From Phenylobacterium sp. (GTDB lineage Bacteria; Pseudomonadota; Alphaproteobacteria; Caulobacterales; Caulobacteraceae): 64,000 bases of DNA. A model generated the notes under the pieces. It searched no databases. It saw nothing but the letters and a program-made list of their open reading frames with translations, and was not told the origin of the DNA. How positions within the stretch are numbered: position 1 is the first letter of the stretch; every line of letters begins with the position of its first letter. A program made the position numbers and the translations under genes. Of the stretch, positions 1 through 9,594 are shown one piece after another. Where the stretch lies: NCBI GenBank assembly GCA_017991675.1, contig JAGOQB010000006.1, positions 124,001 to 188,000 of the forward strand, read 5' to 3'.

Positions 1-1091
1 AACTGGGCGCGGAGCGCCGGCGCGCCCTGCTCGCGCAGCACCTCGTCGGGGTCCTTGCCGCCCTCGACGATCGCAAACTTGAAGCTCTTGCCCGGCTTGA
101 GCAGCGGCAGCGCCCGGTCGATGGAGCGCGAGGCCGCCTGTCGCCCGGCCCGGTCGCCGTCGAACGAGAGGGTCGGCTCGCCATGCAGCCGCCAGAGCAT
201 CTCCATCTGCTCTTCGGTGAGCGCGGTGCCCAGCGGGGCCACCGCGGCGATCCCGGCCCGCTGGCAGGCGATCGCGTCCATATAGCCTTCGACCACGACC
301 AGCGACGGGTTCTCGCCGCTGGGGGCTGCGCCGAGGATCTTGCGGGCCTCGCCGATGCCGTAGAGCGTGCGACCCTTATGAAACAGCGGACTTTCCGGAC
401 CGTTCAGGTACTTGGCGCGGGCCTGCGGATCCATGGCCCGGCCGCCGAACGACAGGATCCGGCCGCGATGGTCGGAGATCGGAAAGATGATCCGATCGCG
501 GAAGCGGTCGTAGGGCGCCCCGCCCTCCTCCGGCGCGATCAGCAGGCCGGCCTCGACCAGTTCCCCCGGCCGCGCGCCCTTGGTGACCAGGTAGTCCTTT
601 AGCGCCGTCCGGCCCGGCGGCGAAAAACCGAGGCGAAATCGCGCCCACTCTGAATCCGGCAAGCCGCGGCGTTCCAGATAGGCGCGGGCTTCCTTGCCCT
701 CGGGCCGGCGCAGCGCGCCCTCGAACCATTGGGCGGCCGCCTCCATCCAGTCGGACAGGCCCTGGCGCTGGCGCTCCTGCTCGGCCGAGCGGGGATCGGC
801 CTCGGGCATCGACAGGCCGGCCTCGGCCGCCAGCCGCTCGACCGCCTCCATGAAGGTCAGGCGCTCGGTTTCCTGCAGGAAGGTGATCAGGTCGCCGTTC
901 TTGCCCGACGAAAAATCGAAGAACTGGCCCTTCTCGTCGTTCACGTAGAACGACGGCGTCTTTTCCTTGTTGAACGGCGACAGGCCGACATATTCGCGCC
1001 CCTGCTTGCGCAGCTTCACCGTCCGCCCGATCACATCCGACGGGCGAAGGCGCGATTTGATCTCATCCAGGAAATGTTCGTCGACCCGCAC
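1..1091 (-). CDS. dnaG: DNA primase DnaG (partial, 3' end outside the window)
   Basis: Synthesises RNA primers at the replication fork. The first 363 residues are visible from a GTG start (M-R-V-D-E-H-F-L-D-E), compared with roughly 600-650 for the family. The N-terminal domain carries the family's SRLRPSDVIGR-like segment, followed by the primase catalytic core. The TOPRIM signature VEGYMD lies at about residues 267-272 (Glu268) and the DGD metal motif at 311-313. The CHC2 zinc-ribbon region (about residues 36-64) is recognisable, but the positions of its four ligands read Ser38, Asn41, Asp59 and Ser62, so no zinc site is expected. It lies 44 bases after the kinase gene on the same strand. 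The family assignment is secure; the start codon is the only plausible one in frame near the conserved N-terminus. Confidence 0.95.
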   Translation of the reverse strand, partial: MRVDEHFLDEIKSRLRPSDVIGRTVKLRKQGREYVGLSPFNKEKTPSFYVNDEKGQFFDFSSGKNGDLITFLQETERLTFMEAVERLAAEAGLSMPEADPRSAEQERQRQGLSDWMEAAAQWFEGALRRPEGKEARAYLERRGLPDSEWARFRLGFSPPGRTALKDYLVTKGARPGELVEAGLLIAPEEGGAPYDRFRDRIIFPISDHRGRILSFGGRAMDPQARAKYLNGPESPLFHKGRTLYGIGEARKILGAAPSGENPSLVVVEGYMDAIACQRAGIAAVAPLGTALTEEQMEMLWRLHGEPTLSFDGDRAGRQAASRSIDRALPLLKPGKSFKFAIVEGGKDPDEVLREQGAPALRAQ

Positions 1092-1135
1092 GGCGGCGAT
1101 GATACAGCGCGCGAGGCTTCGGCGTAGCCCCTAGC

Positions 1136-2221
1136 TCACTGATCGAGCAATCCGTGCACAGGCGCTTCGATGTCGACCTCGACGCCCTCTGCCCCATAGC
1201 GCCGCTCCACCGAGCCGTCCGGCGTGAGCCCCAGGTCGATCAGCCGCGCGCCGAAGCCGGTATGGGCGGGCGCCTGGACCAGCGGCCCGCCGTGCTCGCG
1301 CCAGCGCAGACGGAAGGTCCCGGCCCGCACGCTCCACTCCAGGTCGACGCGGCCTTGCGGCGTCGACAGCGCCCCGTATTTCGCGGCGTTGGTGGCCAGT
1401 TCGTGCAGCACCAGCGACAGCGCTATTGTGGTCCGCACGCCGATCTGGACGTCGCGCCCCTTCAAATGGATCTGTCCGAGACCATCGAGCGGCGCCAACG
1501 TAGCCTCCATCAACCGCCGCAGCGGCACCGCCTGCCAGTTCTGGCGGAACAGCACGTCATGCGCATTGCCGAGGGTGACGATCCGGTCGAGGAACTCCTC
1601 GACCACGCTGCGTTCGACCACCTCCTTCAGCGACTGCGCCGCCAGCGCCTGGACCGTGGCCATGGTGTTCTTCAACCGGTGGCTCATCTCCTGGGCCAGG
1701 AGGCCCACATCGGCATGCGCCCGGACGGTAGCGGTGGTCTCGACCACCGTGTCGACCACCCCGCAGATGTCGCCGCTCGCCAGCCGCAAGGGGCTGTAGC
1801 AGAAGGTGAACCAGGCCTGCTCGGGCAGCTCGGAACGGCTCACGACCAACGGAAAGTCCTTGATGAACGTCGCCTCCCCCGCAAAGGCGCGATCCAGGAT
1901 CGGTCCGATCTCCTCCCAGACCTCGGCCCAGACCTCGGCGAAGGAACGCCCGAGCGCCTCGGGCTTGTCGCCGAGGATCGGCAGGAACGCGTCATTGTAG
2001 ATTGTGGTCAGGTCCGCTCCCCAGACGATGGCGGCCGGAAACTGCGACTCCAGGATGAAGTTGACCATCGTCTTGAGCTCGGGCGGCCAGTCGGAGGCCA
2101 CGCCGAGCGATGTCGCCGCCCAGTCGAACTCGCGCACCAGCCGGATCATCCGACTGTCGCCGACCACAAACGGCGCAGGATCACCATCCTTGCTCGGCGG
2201 TTGCATCGAAACCAATCCCAT
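1136..2221 (-). CDS. PAS-domain HWE-family sensor histidine kinase
   Basis: Cytoplasmic sensor kinase of about 361 residues, with no membrane segment or signal peptide. The N-terminal half resembles a PAS fold (FDWAATSLG...SDWPPELKT and IVWGADLTTIYNDAF). The C-terminal half is an HWE-type transmitter: the H-box EMSHRLKN (His181), the HELATNAAKYGALS N-box, the WREHGGP motif that gives the family its name, and GFGARLIDLGL as the glycine box. No receiver domain is present. The start is uncertain: ATG at 2221 was chosen, ATG at 2206 is equally possible, and the in-frame codon at 2311 is a TTG. The gene is divergent from the DUF808 gene, about 100 bases apart. The signal sensed is unknown. Confidence 0.85.
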   Translation of the reverse strand: MGLVSMQPPSKDGDPAPFVVGDSRMIRLVREFDWAATSLGVASDWPPELKTMVNFILESQFPAAIVWGADLTTIYNDAFLPILGDKPEALGRSFAEVWAEVWEEIGPILDRAFAGEATFIKDFPLVVSRSELPEQAWFTFCYSPLRLASGDICGVVDTVVETTATVRAHADVGLLAQEMSHRLKNTMATVQALAAQSLKEVVERSVVEEFLDRIVTLGNAHDVLFRQNWQAVPLRRLMEATLAPLDGLGQIHLKGRDVQIGVRTTIALSLVLHELATNAAKYGALSTPQGRVDLEWSVRAGTFRLRWREHGGPLVQAPAHTGFGARLIDLGLTPDGSVERRYGAEGVEVDIEAPVHGLLDQ

Positions 2222-2327
2222 CCACAGCCCGTCGGGGCGGCGGAGCAAAGCGGCCTTTACGCTCGCGCGGTTAGCTCGTACCGACCCATAGTACTGGCTC
2301 AAGCCGTTCAATCAGCAGAGGTTCCCG

Positions 2328-3265
<938 letters not shown>

Positions 3266-3269
<4 letters not shown>

Positions 3270-4116
3270 GAGGCCGGCAGGCGTCCCAGCTTGTCGGGGT
3301 TGCGCACCAGATAGATCGCCGCCAGCCTGCCGTCCTCGCCCGGCTGGAACGCCACCGTCATCGGGCCGTCCTCGCGCTCCATGATCACGCCGGGATAGCC
3401 GTTGATCCGCACGGCGCGGAAGCTGACCGGCCACAGCGGCGAGCCGCCGGTGCGCCAGGCGATGCCCTCCAGCAGCCGGATGATGTCCTCGCGCCCGCTC
3501 ATCGGCCGTAGCGCCGCGGTGCGCTTGCCGCCGCCGTCCGAGATCAGCACCGCGTCCTCGGCCAGCACCGCCGACAGCGCCTTCATGTCGCCCTGGGCGG
3601 CTGCGGCCATGAAGGCGGCGGCGAGCTTGGCCGCGTCTTCCTGGCTGACCGTGAAGCGCGGCTTGCTGTCCTTGACATGGGCCCGCGCCCGGGCGGCCAG
3701 CTGGCGCACCGCCGCCTCGTTGCGCCCCAGGGTCTCGGCGACCGAGGCGTAGTCCTCGTCGAACACGTCGTGCAGCAGGAACACCGCCCGCTCCAAGGGC
3801 GACAGCCGCTCCAGCGCCAGCAGGAAGGCGACCGACACGTCCTCGGCCCGCTCGAGCGGATCCACGCTCAGCTCCTCGATCAGCGGTTCGGGCAGCCAGG
3901 GGCCGCGATAGGCCTCCCGCTGGACCTTGGCCGAGCGCAGGCGGTCGATGCACAGCCGGCTGGTCACCCGCACCAGCCGGCCTCGTCCGTCCGCGTCCAG
4001 CGCAGCCAGGCGTCCTGGACCACGTCCTCGGCCTCGGCGACCGAGCCCAGCATCCGGTAGGCCAGCCGGGTCAGGCGCTGGCGCTGGCTCTCGAAGGCTT
4101 CGATGTCGGCGGCCAT
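3266..4116 (-). pseudogene. ECF41-type sigma factor (SnoaL-like C-terminus), frameshifted
   Basis: Reading from ATG 4116, the first 50 codons encode sigma region 2 (AYRMLGSVAEAEDVVQDAWLRW) and then meet a TGA at 3966-3964. The rest continues in a second frame (VRVTSRLCIDRLRSAK, sigma region 4 LERLSPLERAVFLLHDVF, then an NTF2/SnoaL-like domain from about 3665 to the stop). The two frames join near 3973-3985, where the spacing is one base short of a codon and the linker is several residues shorter than usual for the family. ECF41 sigma factors carry this extra C-terminal domain, and their genes usually sit beside carboxymuconolactone decarboxylase, oxidoreductase or epimerase genes; here an AhpD/CMD-like gene lies immediately upstream. 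It is either a real loss of function or a sequencing error. Confidence 0.85.
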
Positions 4117-4126
4117 GGGCTTGATC

Positions 4127-4678
4127 CTACGCCGCCAGCGGCGCGTGGGCCACCGGGGCGGCCTGGCCTTCCACGGTCACCTTTGAACAGGTCTTGCCGT
4201 AGCCGAGCGCATATTTGAGCGTCGGGTACATGCGCGCGCTCGTCAGGGCGAGGCCCAGCGCCACCAGCCCCTGGTCGCCCCAGCGGCGGACGATCTCGTC
4301 CCGCAGCGGGTCGGCGGCGGCCATGTCACGGGCCAGGCTGGCGCGGGCGAAGCGCCAGGCCAGGGCCGCCTCCTCGCCCATCGCCGCCTCGTCGCCCGCC
4401 AAGAGCGCGCGCAGGACCTGCGGCGCGACGCCCTCGGCCGCGGCCATGTCGACGACGATCTGGGTGCAGGGCCCGCAGTCCTCGGCCAGGGTCCCGACCA
4501 GCTTGGCCGCCGCGATGGCTGCGGCGGGCGCGGCCTTGGCGTCGACCATCGAGCCGACCAGCCCGAACCGCAGCAGGCTGCCGGGATTGGCGGCCAGGAC
4601 ATGGCGCAGATAGCTGGCGTCATACCCCCAGCGACGTTCCATCTTGCCGATCTGGCGGCCGAGCAGGGCTTTCAGCAT
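4127..4678 (-). CDS. AhpD/carboxymuconolactone-decarboxylase-like protein
   Basis: 183-residue soluble protein. The central motif EDCGPCTQIVVDMA contains a CxxC pair of the kind used by AhpD-type alkylhydroperoxidases, which act in peroxide detoxification with a disulfide active site. Long Ala-rich helices surround it, consistent with the all-helical AhpD fold. It starts at ATG 4678, which overlaps the last base of the preceding gene's TGA (TGATG), suggesting translational coupling. The broken ECF41 sigma gene follows 10 bases later, matching the usual genetic partnership of those sigma factors. The exact substrate is not known. Confidence 0.7.
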   Translation of the reverse strand: MLKALLGRQIGKMERRWGYDASYLRHVLAANPGSLLRFGLVGSMVDAKAAPAAAIAAAKLVGTLAEDCGPCTQIVVDMAAAEGVAPQVLRALLAGDEAAMGEEAALAWRFARASLARDMAAADPLRDEIVRRWGDQGLVALGLALTSARMYPTLKYALGYGKTCSKVTVEGQAAPVAHAPLAA

Positions 4679-5064
4679 CAGACGCTCCTGGCGGGACGGT
4701 TGAAGACGGCGATGGCGGCGGCGATCAGGGCCGGGGCGAAGACGCCCGGCAAGTCGCGGATCAGGCCCGCGATCGGATCGGCCGAGCAGCTGGCGTCGAA
4801 CACGTGGACGGCGGCGTGCAGCACCAGGAAGGCGGCGCCGGCGACCAGCGCCGGCCAGCCCTGGACCGGCCGCATGGCGAACCAGGCGAGGCCGCCGGCG
4901 ACGACCAGATAGGTCGCCCCGATGTCGCGCACGAAATGCGGGTTGTAGGGGCCGGTGGCGATGACGCCCGGCACGGCGTTGTACCACCAGAAGGAAGCAA
5001 ACAGCATGGCCAGGGCGTTGAGGCCCAGCAGCAGCGCCAAGGCGCCGGCGAGGATGCGCGACAT
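4678..5064 (-). CDS. Small integral membrane protein, function unknown
   Basis: 128 residues with four hydrophobic segments (about 4-28, 45-62, 68-88 and 100-122) and little soluble sequence. ATG 5064 was chosen because GGAGA lies about 8-12 bases upstream; an in-frame ATG six codons earlier lacks such a site. It is the first gene of a probable three-gene unit with the AhpD-like protein and the broken ECF41 sigma factor. It may resemble DoxX-like or DUF4345-like membrane proteins, but this was not recognised with confidence. Confidence 0.65.
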   Translation of the reverse strand: MSRILAGALALLLGLNALAMLFASFWWYNAVPGVIATGPYNPHFVRDIGATYLVVAGGLAWFAMRPVQGWPALVAGAAFLVLHAAVHVFDASCSADPIAGLIRDLPGVFAPALIAAAIAVFNRPARSV

Positions 5065-5137
5065 CTGATTTCTCCGAACCATCGCCTGCTAGGACGGCCC
5101 GGCGCCGCCGGCTGTGACACCGGCGGCGGAAAAATCG

Positions 5138-5833
5138 TCAGTCCAGCCCGTCGATCCAGGCCGGCAGATCGCGGATGCTGGCCAGTTCGGCGAAGCGCGC
5201 ATGCCCCTCCGGCGCATCGGCCATCTCGTGCGCCCAGATCAGCGGATAGGGCACGTAGGCGCCGAAGGCCCCGGCCTCGATCGCCGGTAGGATGTCCGAG
5301 CGCATGGAGTTGCCGCACATCACCGCCTGCTCCGCACCGGTGCCGTGGCGGGCGAAGACGCGGCTATAGGTCGAGGCGTCCTTCTCGCTGACGATCTCGA
5401 CGGCCGCGAACAGGTCGCCGAGGCCGGAGGCGGCGAGCTTCTGTTCCTGGTGCAGCAGGTCGCCCTTGGTGATCAGCACCAGCCGGTAGCGCTTGGAAAG
5501 CTCGGCCAGGGTGTCGTCGACGCCGGGCAGCGGCTCGACCGGCTCGCTCAGCATCTCGCGACCGACCGCCAGGATCTCGCGGATCACGTGGCCCGGCGCC
5601 TCGCCGCCGGTCATCTCCATGGCCGTCTCGATCATCGACAGGGTGAAACCCTTCACCCCGTAGCCGTAGAGCCGCAGGTTGCGCTTCTCGACCTCGGCCA
5701 GGCGCTGCCCCAGCGCCTCCTTGTCGGCGACATCGGACAGCAGCTCGCTGAACCGGTCATGGGTCAGCCGGAAGATCGTCTCGTTGTGCCACAGCGTGTC
5801 GTCGGCATCGAGGCCGACCGTCGTAATCGTCAC
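5138..5833 (-). CDS. HAD-superfamily hydrolase
   Basis: 231-residue haloacid-dehalogenase-fold phosphatase. Motif I is GLDADDTLWHNE near the N-terminus (the nucleophile and acid Asp pair), motif II is LVLITKGD with the Thr, and motif III/IV is MCGNSMRSDILPAIEAGAFG. A cap region lies between motifs I and II. The GTG start overlaps the TGA of the upstream alpha/beta hydrolase (GTGA), so the two are probably co-transcribed and coupled. The substrate is not predictable from sequence; small phosphoesters are usual for this family. Confidence 0.85.
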   Translation of the reverse strand: MTITTVGLDADDTLWHNETIFRLTHDRFSELLSDVADKEALGQRLAEVEKRNLRLYGYGVKGFTLSMIETAMEMTGGEAPGHVIREILAVGREMLSEPVEPLPGVDDTLAELSKRYRLVLITKGDLLHQEQKLAASGLGDLFAAVEIVSEKDASTYSRVFARHGTGAEQAVMCGNSMRSDILPAIEAGAFGAYVPYPLIWAHEMADAPEGHARFAELASIRDLPAWIDGLD

Positions 5834-6858
5834 TTGTGCGCCTCTTGCGATGGAGAAGGCGCGCCGTCTAGCAGACCTGCGCGCGCCGGCGAAGGCGACG
5901 TAACGGCCAGCGCCAGGAACGCCCGCAGTTGAGCGCGATAAAGCGCCGGGTCCTCCTGCCAGGACGCCAGATGGTCGGCCTGGCTGCGCAGGTAGGTCGT
6001 CGCGCCATGCCGCTGCGTCGCCAGCCGGTCGCTGATGCTCACCGGCACGATCGTATCGCCGCCTCCATGGGCGACGAACAGCGGGCCGCGGAAGTCACGG
6101 ATGATCGGCAGGGTGACGGCGTCGTTTCCATCGAAACCGCCGCGCGCGGTGCGCAGCCACATCCCGCCGCGCGCAAGCGTCCCGCTGAACGGCAGGCCGC
6201 GGGCGCTCAACAGGCTCTCCACCACCGCGGGAAAGTCGAGCGCGGGCGCGTCCAGCACCAGCGCGCTCACCTTGGCCGCGCGCGGCGAGCGGGCCAGGAA
6301 CTGGCCGGCGATTCCACCGCCCATCGATTCGGCCACCAGCACGATGCGCTCGGCGCCGTTGGCTTCGGCATAGGCTACCGCCGCGTCCAGGTCCCGCCAC
6401 TCGCTCAGGCCGAACTGATACTCGCCGCTGGGCGAGGCCGGAGCGCCGGGGTCGTTGCGATAGCTGATCAGCAAGGTCGGCAGCCCCGCCGCATGCAGCA
6501 CGGAAAGATGGCGATAGCCGTTCTCCCGCAGTCCCGCGATGCCGTGCACATAGACCGCCCAGACCTCGCCCTTCGCCCCGCCGGCCCCGGGCACCAACCA
6601 GGCCGGCGCCGGGCCAAGTTCGCCGGGGATGTCGACGGTCTGGAAGTCGTAGCCGAACGCGGCCTTGGGATCGCCCCGATACCCCAGCGCAAAGGGGTCG
6701 GTCGGGGGCGCGCCGGCCAGCAACGCCGACGCCGGCGGCACGGTCAGGACCCGGGTCAGCACCCGCGCGGTCAGGACGCCTCCGATCGCCAGATAGGCCG
6801 CGGCCAACGCGGCCAGCACGCCGCCCGCCCAGGCCGCCCTACGCCATGCGCCGCCCAT
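5830..6858 (-). CDS. Alpha/beta hydrolase with N-terminal membrane anchor
   Basis: 342 residues. An N-terminal hydrophobic helix (about residues 9-32) should anchor it in the inner membrane with the hydrolase domain outside. The oxyanion region is VYVHGIAGLRENGYRH. The nucleophile elbow is AESMGGG (Ser), the acid is in HGGGDTIVP (Asp), and the base is the His of QADHLASW, so the triad is complete. ATG 6858 is preceded by GAGGGG. It is followed by the coupled HAD gene. It resembles lysophospholipase or dipeptidase-like serine hydrolases, but the substrate is unknown. Confidence 0.85.
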   Translation of the reverse strand: MGGAWRRAAWAGGVLAALAAAYLAIGGVLTARVLTRVLTVPPASALLAGAPPTDPFALGYRGDPKAAFGYDFQTVDIPGELGPAPAWLVPGAGGAKGEVWAVYVHGIAGLRENGYRHLSVLHAAGLPTLLISYRNDPGAPASPSGEYQFGLSEWRDLDAAVAYAEANGAERIVLVAESMGGGIAGQFLARSPRAAKVSALVLDAPALDFPAVVESLLSARGLPFSGTLARGGMWLRTARGGFDGNDAVTLPIIRDFRGPLFVAHGGGDTIVPVSISDRLATQRHGATTYLRSQADHLASWQEDPALYRAQLRAFLALAVTSPSPARAGLLDGAPSPSQEAHK

Positions 6859-7055
6859 GGTTCCCCTCGCCGTCGCCCGTCGCCTCGGAGCAGTAGACCA
6901 CGGCGCGGACGCCGTGCGCAGCCGCCGAATTAGGCCGCTCGGGCGGCGAAGGCCGGCGCGGCGCCCAATTGACCGGCGCCGGCGGCTTATCGCGCTTCAG
7001 CGCGTAGTCGGCTGGCCCCGGATCGGCCCCGGCCGGGCCATCAGTTGGCCGACTC

Positions 7056-8210
7056 ATGCGGTTCGTTGGGGTGCGAATGCCGAAGGCGGGGCTTCGGGGA
7101 TGGAGCGACGCGCTGGCGCGCGGCGTGGCGCGCCTGCGCGGCGGGCGCGCTCTTGCGCGCGCCCAGGCCCAGGCCGACATCGCCGGCCGGCGCCTGCGCG
7201 AGGCGCTCGACCTGCTGCCCGAAGGCATCGTCTTCCTCGACGCCGACGGGCGCTACCTGCTCTGGAACAAGCGCTACGCCGAGATCTACCATCGCTCCGC
7301 CGACCTGTTCTCGTCGCAGGTCACCCTGGCCGACACCCTGCGCACCGGCGTCGCCCGCGGCGACTATCCCGACGCCGTCGGCCGTGAGGAAGAATGGCTG
7401 GCCGCGCGCCTGGCCAAGCTCAAGAATCCCACCGGCGAGCGGCACGAACAGCGGCTCGCCGATGGCCGCTGGCTGATGATCGAGGAGCGACGCACCGCCG
7501 ACGGCGGGGTGATCGGCCTACGGGTCGACATCACCGAGATGAAGCGCCAGGCCGCGGCCCTGGAGGACGCCCTGCACCGCGCCGAGGTCGCCAGCCGCGC
7601 CAAGACCGAGTTCGTCGCCGACATGAGCCACGAGCTGCGCACGCCGCTGAACGGCGTCCTGGGCCTGGTCGCGGCGCTCGAACGCACGGCGCTCACCGGC
7701 GAGCAGCACGGCCTGGTCGCCGACATCGGGGGCTCGGCCCGCCAACTGGACCGGCTGGTGGCGGGCCTCCTCGACTATGGCGACGCCGCCCAGGAAGCCG
7801 ATTCCGCCCATGATCCGATCCAGGACGGCGAGGCCCCTCCCCTGCGGATCCTGGCCGCCGACGACAACCCGACCAATCGTAAGGTGCTGGAGCTGATGCT
7901 GGGCGCGGCCGGGGCCGAGGTGACCAGCGTCGAGAATGGCGAGCAGGCGGTCGAGGCCTGGCGGCGGGGCGGCTTCGACCTGGTGCTGATGGACCTGCGC
8001 ATGCCGGTGATGGACGGCCTGACCGCGATCCGCGCGATCCGCAAGGCCGAGGGGCCCGGCCTGCCCCGCGCGCCGATCATCGTGATCAGCGCCAACACCT
8101 CGCCCGACGACCTGAGGTCCTCGACCGAAGCCGGCGCCGACCGCCACATCGGCAAGCCGGTGCGCGCCGACGCGCTGTTCGAGGCGATCTCGGGCGTGCT
8201 GACGAGCTGA
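7056..8210 (+). CDS. PAS-HisKA-REC protein lacking an HATPase domain
   Basis: 384 residues, cytoplasmic. A PAS domain lies at about residues 45-160 (LPEGIVFLDADGRYLLWNKRYAEIY). A dimerisation/phosphoacceptor helix with the H-box [12 protein letters not shown] (His192) follows at about 180-245. A receiver domain begins at once at about 263 (ILAADDNPTNRKVL, acceptor Asp313 in LVLMDLRMP, Lys367). No N, G1 or G2 boxes of a histidine-kinase ATPase are present, and the roughly 18 residues between His helix and receiver leave no room for one. It cannot autophosphorylate on its own and may act as a phosphorelay partner or scaffold. The start may be ATG 7077, which has GGGG upstream. Confidence 0.85.
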   Translation: MRFVGVRMPKAGLRGWSDALARGVARLRGGRALARAQAQADIAGRRLREALDLLPEGIVFLDADGRYLLWNKRYAEIYHRSADLFSSQVTLADTLRTGVARGDYPDAVGREEEWLAARLAKLKNPTGERHEQRLADGRWLMIEERRTADGGVIGLRVDITEMKRQAAALEDALHRAEVASRAKTEFVADMSHELRTPLNGVLGLVAALERTALTGEQHGLVADIGGSARQLDRLVAGLLDYGDAAQEADSAHDPIQDGEAPPLRILAADDNPTNRKVLELMLGAAGAEVTSVENGEQAVEAWRRGGFDLVLMDLRMPVMDGLTAIRAIRKAEGPGLPRAPIIVISANTSPDDLRSSTEAGADRHIGKPVRADALFEAISGVLTS

Positions 8211-8313
8211 CATCGAGGCGAAACGCGAGCGAAGGCCGGCGCGCCGCATTGACCCGCCCGGCGCGAGTCAGTAGGTACGCGGCCGTTTGCCGAAACATGC
8301 GGACGGTTGAAGA

Positions 8314-8344
8314 ACGGGCGGGGTTCTCCCTGGCCCGTCTTTTT
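8314..8344 (+). terminator. Intrinsic terminator or leader attenuator before carA
   Basis: ACGGGC (8314-8319) pairs with GCCCGT (8333-8338), and GGG (8321-8323) pairs with CCC (8328-8330) around a TTCT-type loop. A T-rich run follows to 8344. It lies 104 bases after the upstream gene's stop and 32 bases before carA, so it could end the kinase-like gene or attenuate carA. Confidence 0.65.
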
Positions 8345-8375
8345 GCGAGCATGCCCCCTCTGATGGAGACGCCAG

Positions 8376-9548
8376 ATGACTGTTGAACTGCTCCCGGGTG
8401 TCACGGGCGTTCTGGTTCTCGCCAATGGAACCGTGCTGCAAGGCGTCGGCGTCGGCGCGACCGGCGACGCGGTCGGCGAGGTCTGCTTCAACACCGCCAT
8501 GACTGGCTATCAGGAGATCCTGACGGACCCCTCCTACATGTCGCAGATCGTGGCCTTCACCTTCCCGCACATGGGCAATGTCGGGGTGAACGTCGAGGAC
8601 ATCGAGCAGATGTCCGGCTCGGCGCAAACCGCGGCGCGCGGCGCGATCTTCCGCGACACGCCCACCGCACCGGCCAACTGGCGCGCCGACGGCGACCTGG
8701 ACGCCTGGATGAAGCGCCGCGGCGTCATCGGCCTGGCCGGCGTCGACACCCGCGCCCTGACCCGCTCGATCCGCGAGAACGGCATGCCGCACGGCGTCAT
8801 CGCCCACGATCCGGACGGCAAGTTCGACATTCCCGCCCTGGTCGAAAAGGCCAAGGCCTGGGCCGGCCTCGAAGGCGCGGACCTGGCCAAGGACGCCTCC
8901 TGCCTGCAGCCGTTCGTCTATGACGAGGGTCTGTGGGACTGGCCCGAGGGCTACGCCAAGCCGGCGGCCGAACCGAAATACGAAGTCGTGGTCCTCGACT
9001 ACGGCGTGAAGCGCAACATCCTGCGCGCCCTGACCTCGATCGGCGCCCGCGTCACCGTGGTGCCGGCCAAGACCACCGCCGAGGAGGTCCTGGCCCGCAA
9101 GCCGGACGGCGTGCTGCTGTCGAACGGCCCCGGCGACCCGGCCGCGACCGGCGAATACGCCGTTCCGGAGATCAAGAAGCTGGTCGAGAGCGGCGTGCCG
9201 GTGTTCGGCATCTGCCTGGGCCACCAGATGATGGCCCGCGCCCTGGGCGCCAAGACCGTCAAGATGGAACAGGGCCACCACGGCGCCAACCACCCGGTCA
9301 AGGACGTGACGACCGGCAAGGTCGAGATCGTCTCGATGAACCACGGCTTCACCGTGGACCGTGACAGCCTGCCCGAGCCGGTGGTCGAGACCCACGTCTC
9401 GCTGTTCGACGGCACCAACGCCGGCATCGCCCTGAAGGACCGCCCGGTGTTCAGCGTCCAGCATCACCCGGAGGCTTCGCCGGGCCCGACGGACTCGCTC
9501 TACCTGTTCGAGCGCTTCGCCGGCTACATGGACGCGGCGAAGAAGTAG
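8376..9548 (+). CDS. carA: Carbamoyl-phosphate synthase, small (glutaminase) subunit
   Basis: 390 residues. It hydrolyses glutamine and passes ammonia to CarB for carbamoyl phosphate, the precursor of pyrimidines and arginine. The N-terminal CPSase small domain contains [17 protein letters not shown]. The C-terminal class I glutamine amidotransferase has Cys280 (GICLGHQM), His364 and Glu366 (HHPEASPGP). GGAG lies about 8-11 bases before the ATG. Its partner carB is on the same strand 2.7 kb away, with unrelated genes between, so the subunits are not in one simple operon. A strong hairpin ends the gene. Confidence 0.97.
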   Translation: MTVELLPGVTGVLVLANGTVLQGVGVGATGDAVGEVCFNTAMTGYQEILTDPSYMSQIVAFTFPHMGNVGVNVEDIEQMSGSAQTAARGAIFRDTPTAPANWRADGDLDAWMKRRGVIGLAGVDTRALTRSIRENGMPHGVIAHDPDGKFDIPALVEKAKAWAGLEGADLAKDASCLQPFVYDEGLWDWPEGYAKPAAEPKYEVVVLDYGVKRNILRALTSIGARVTVVPAKTTAEEVLARKPDGVLLSNGPGDPAATGEYAVPEIKKLVESGVPVFGICLGHQMMARALGAKTVKMEQGHHGANHPVKDVTTGKVEIVSMNHGFTVDRDSLPEPVVETHVSLFDGTNAGIALKDRPVFSVQHHPEASPGPTDSLYLFERFAGYMDAAKK

Positions 9549-9560
9549 GCGAAATAGACG

Positions 9561-9590
9561 AAAGGCCGGCGCCCAGGCGCCGGCCTTTCT
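9561..9590. terminator. Bidirectional intrinsic terminator after carA
   Basis: A perfect 13-bp inverted repeat (9561-9573 and 9576-9588) begins AAAGG and ends CCTTT. It lies between the convergent carA and the YbjN-like gene and has A/T tracts suitable for ending both transcripts. Confidence 0.85.
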
Positions 9591-9594
9591 CGTT

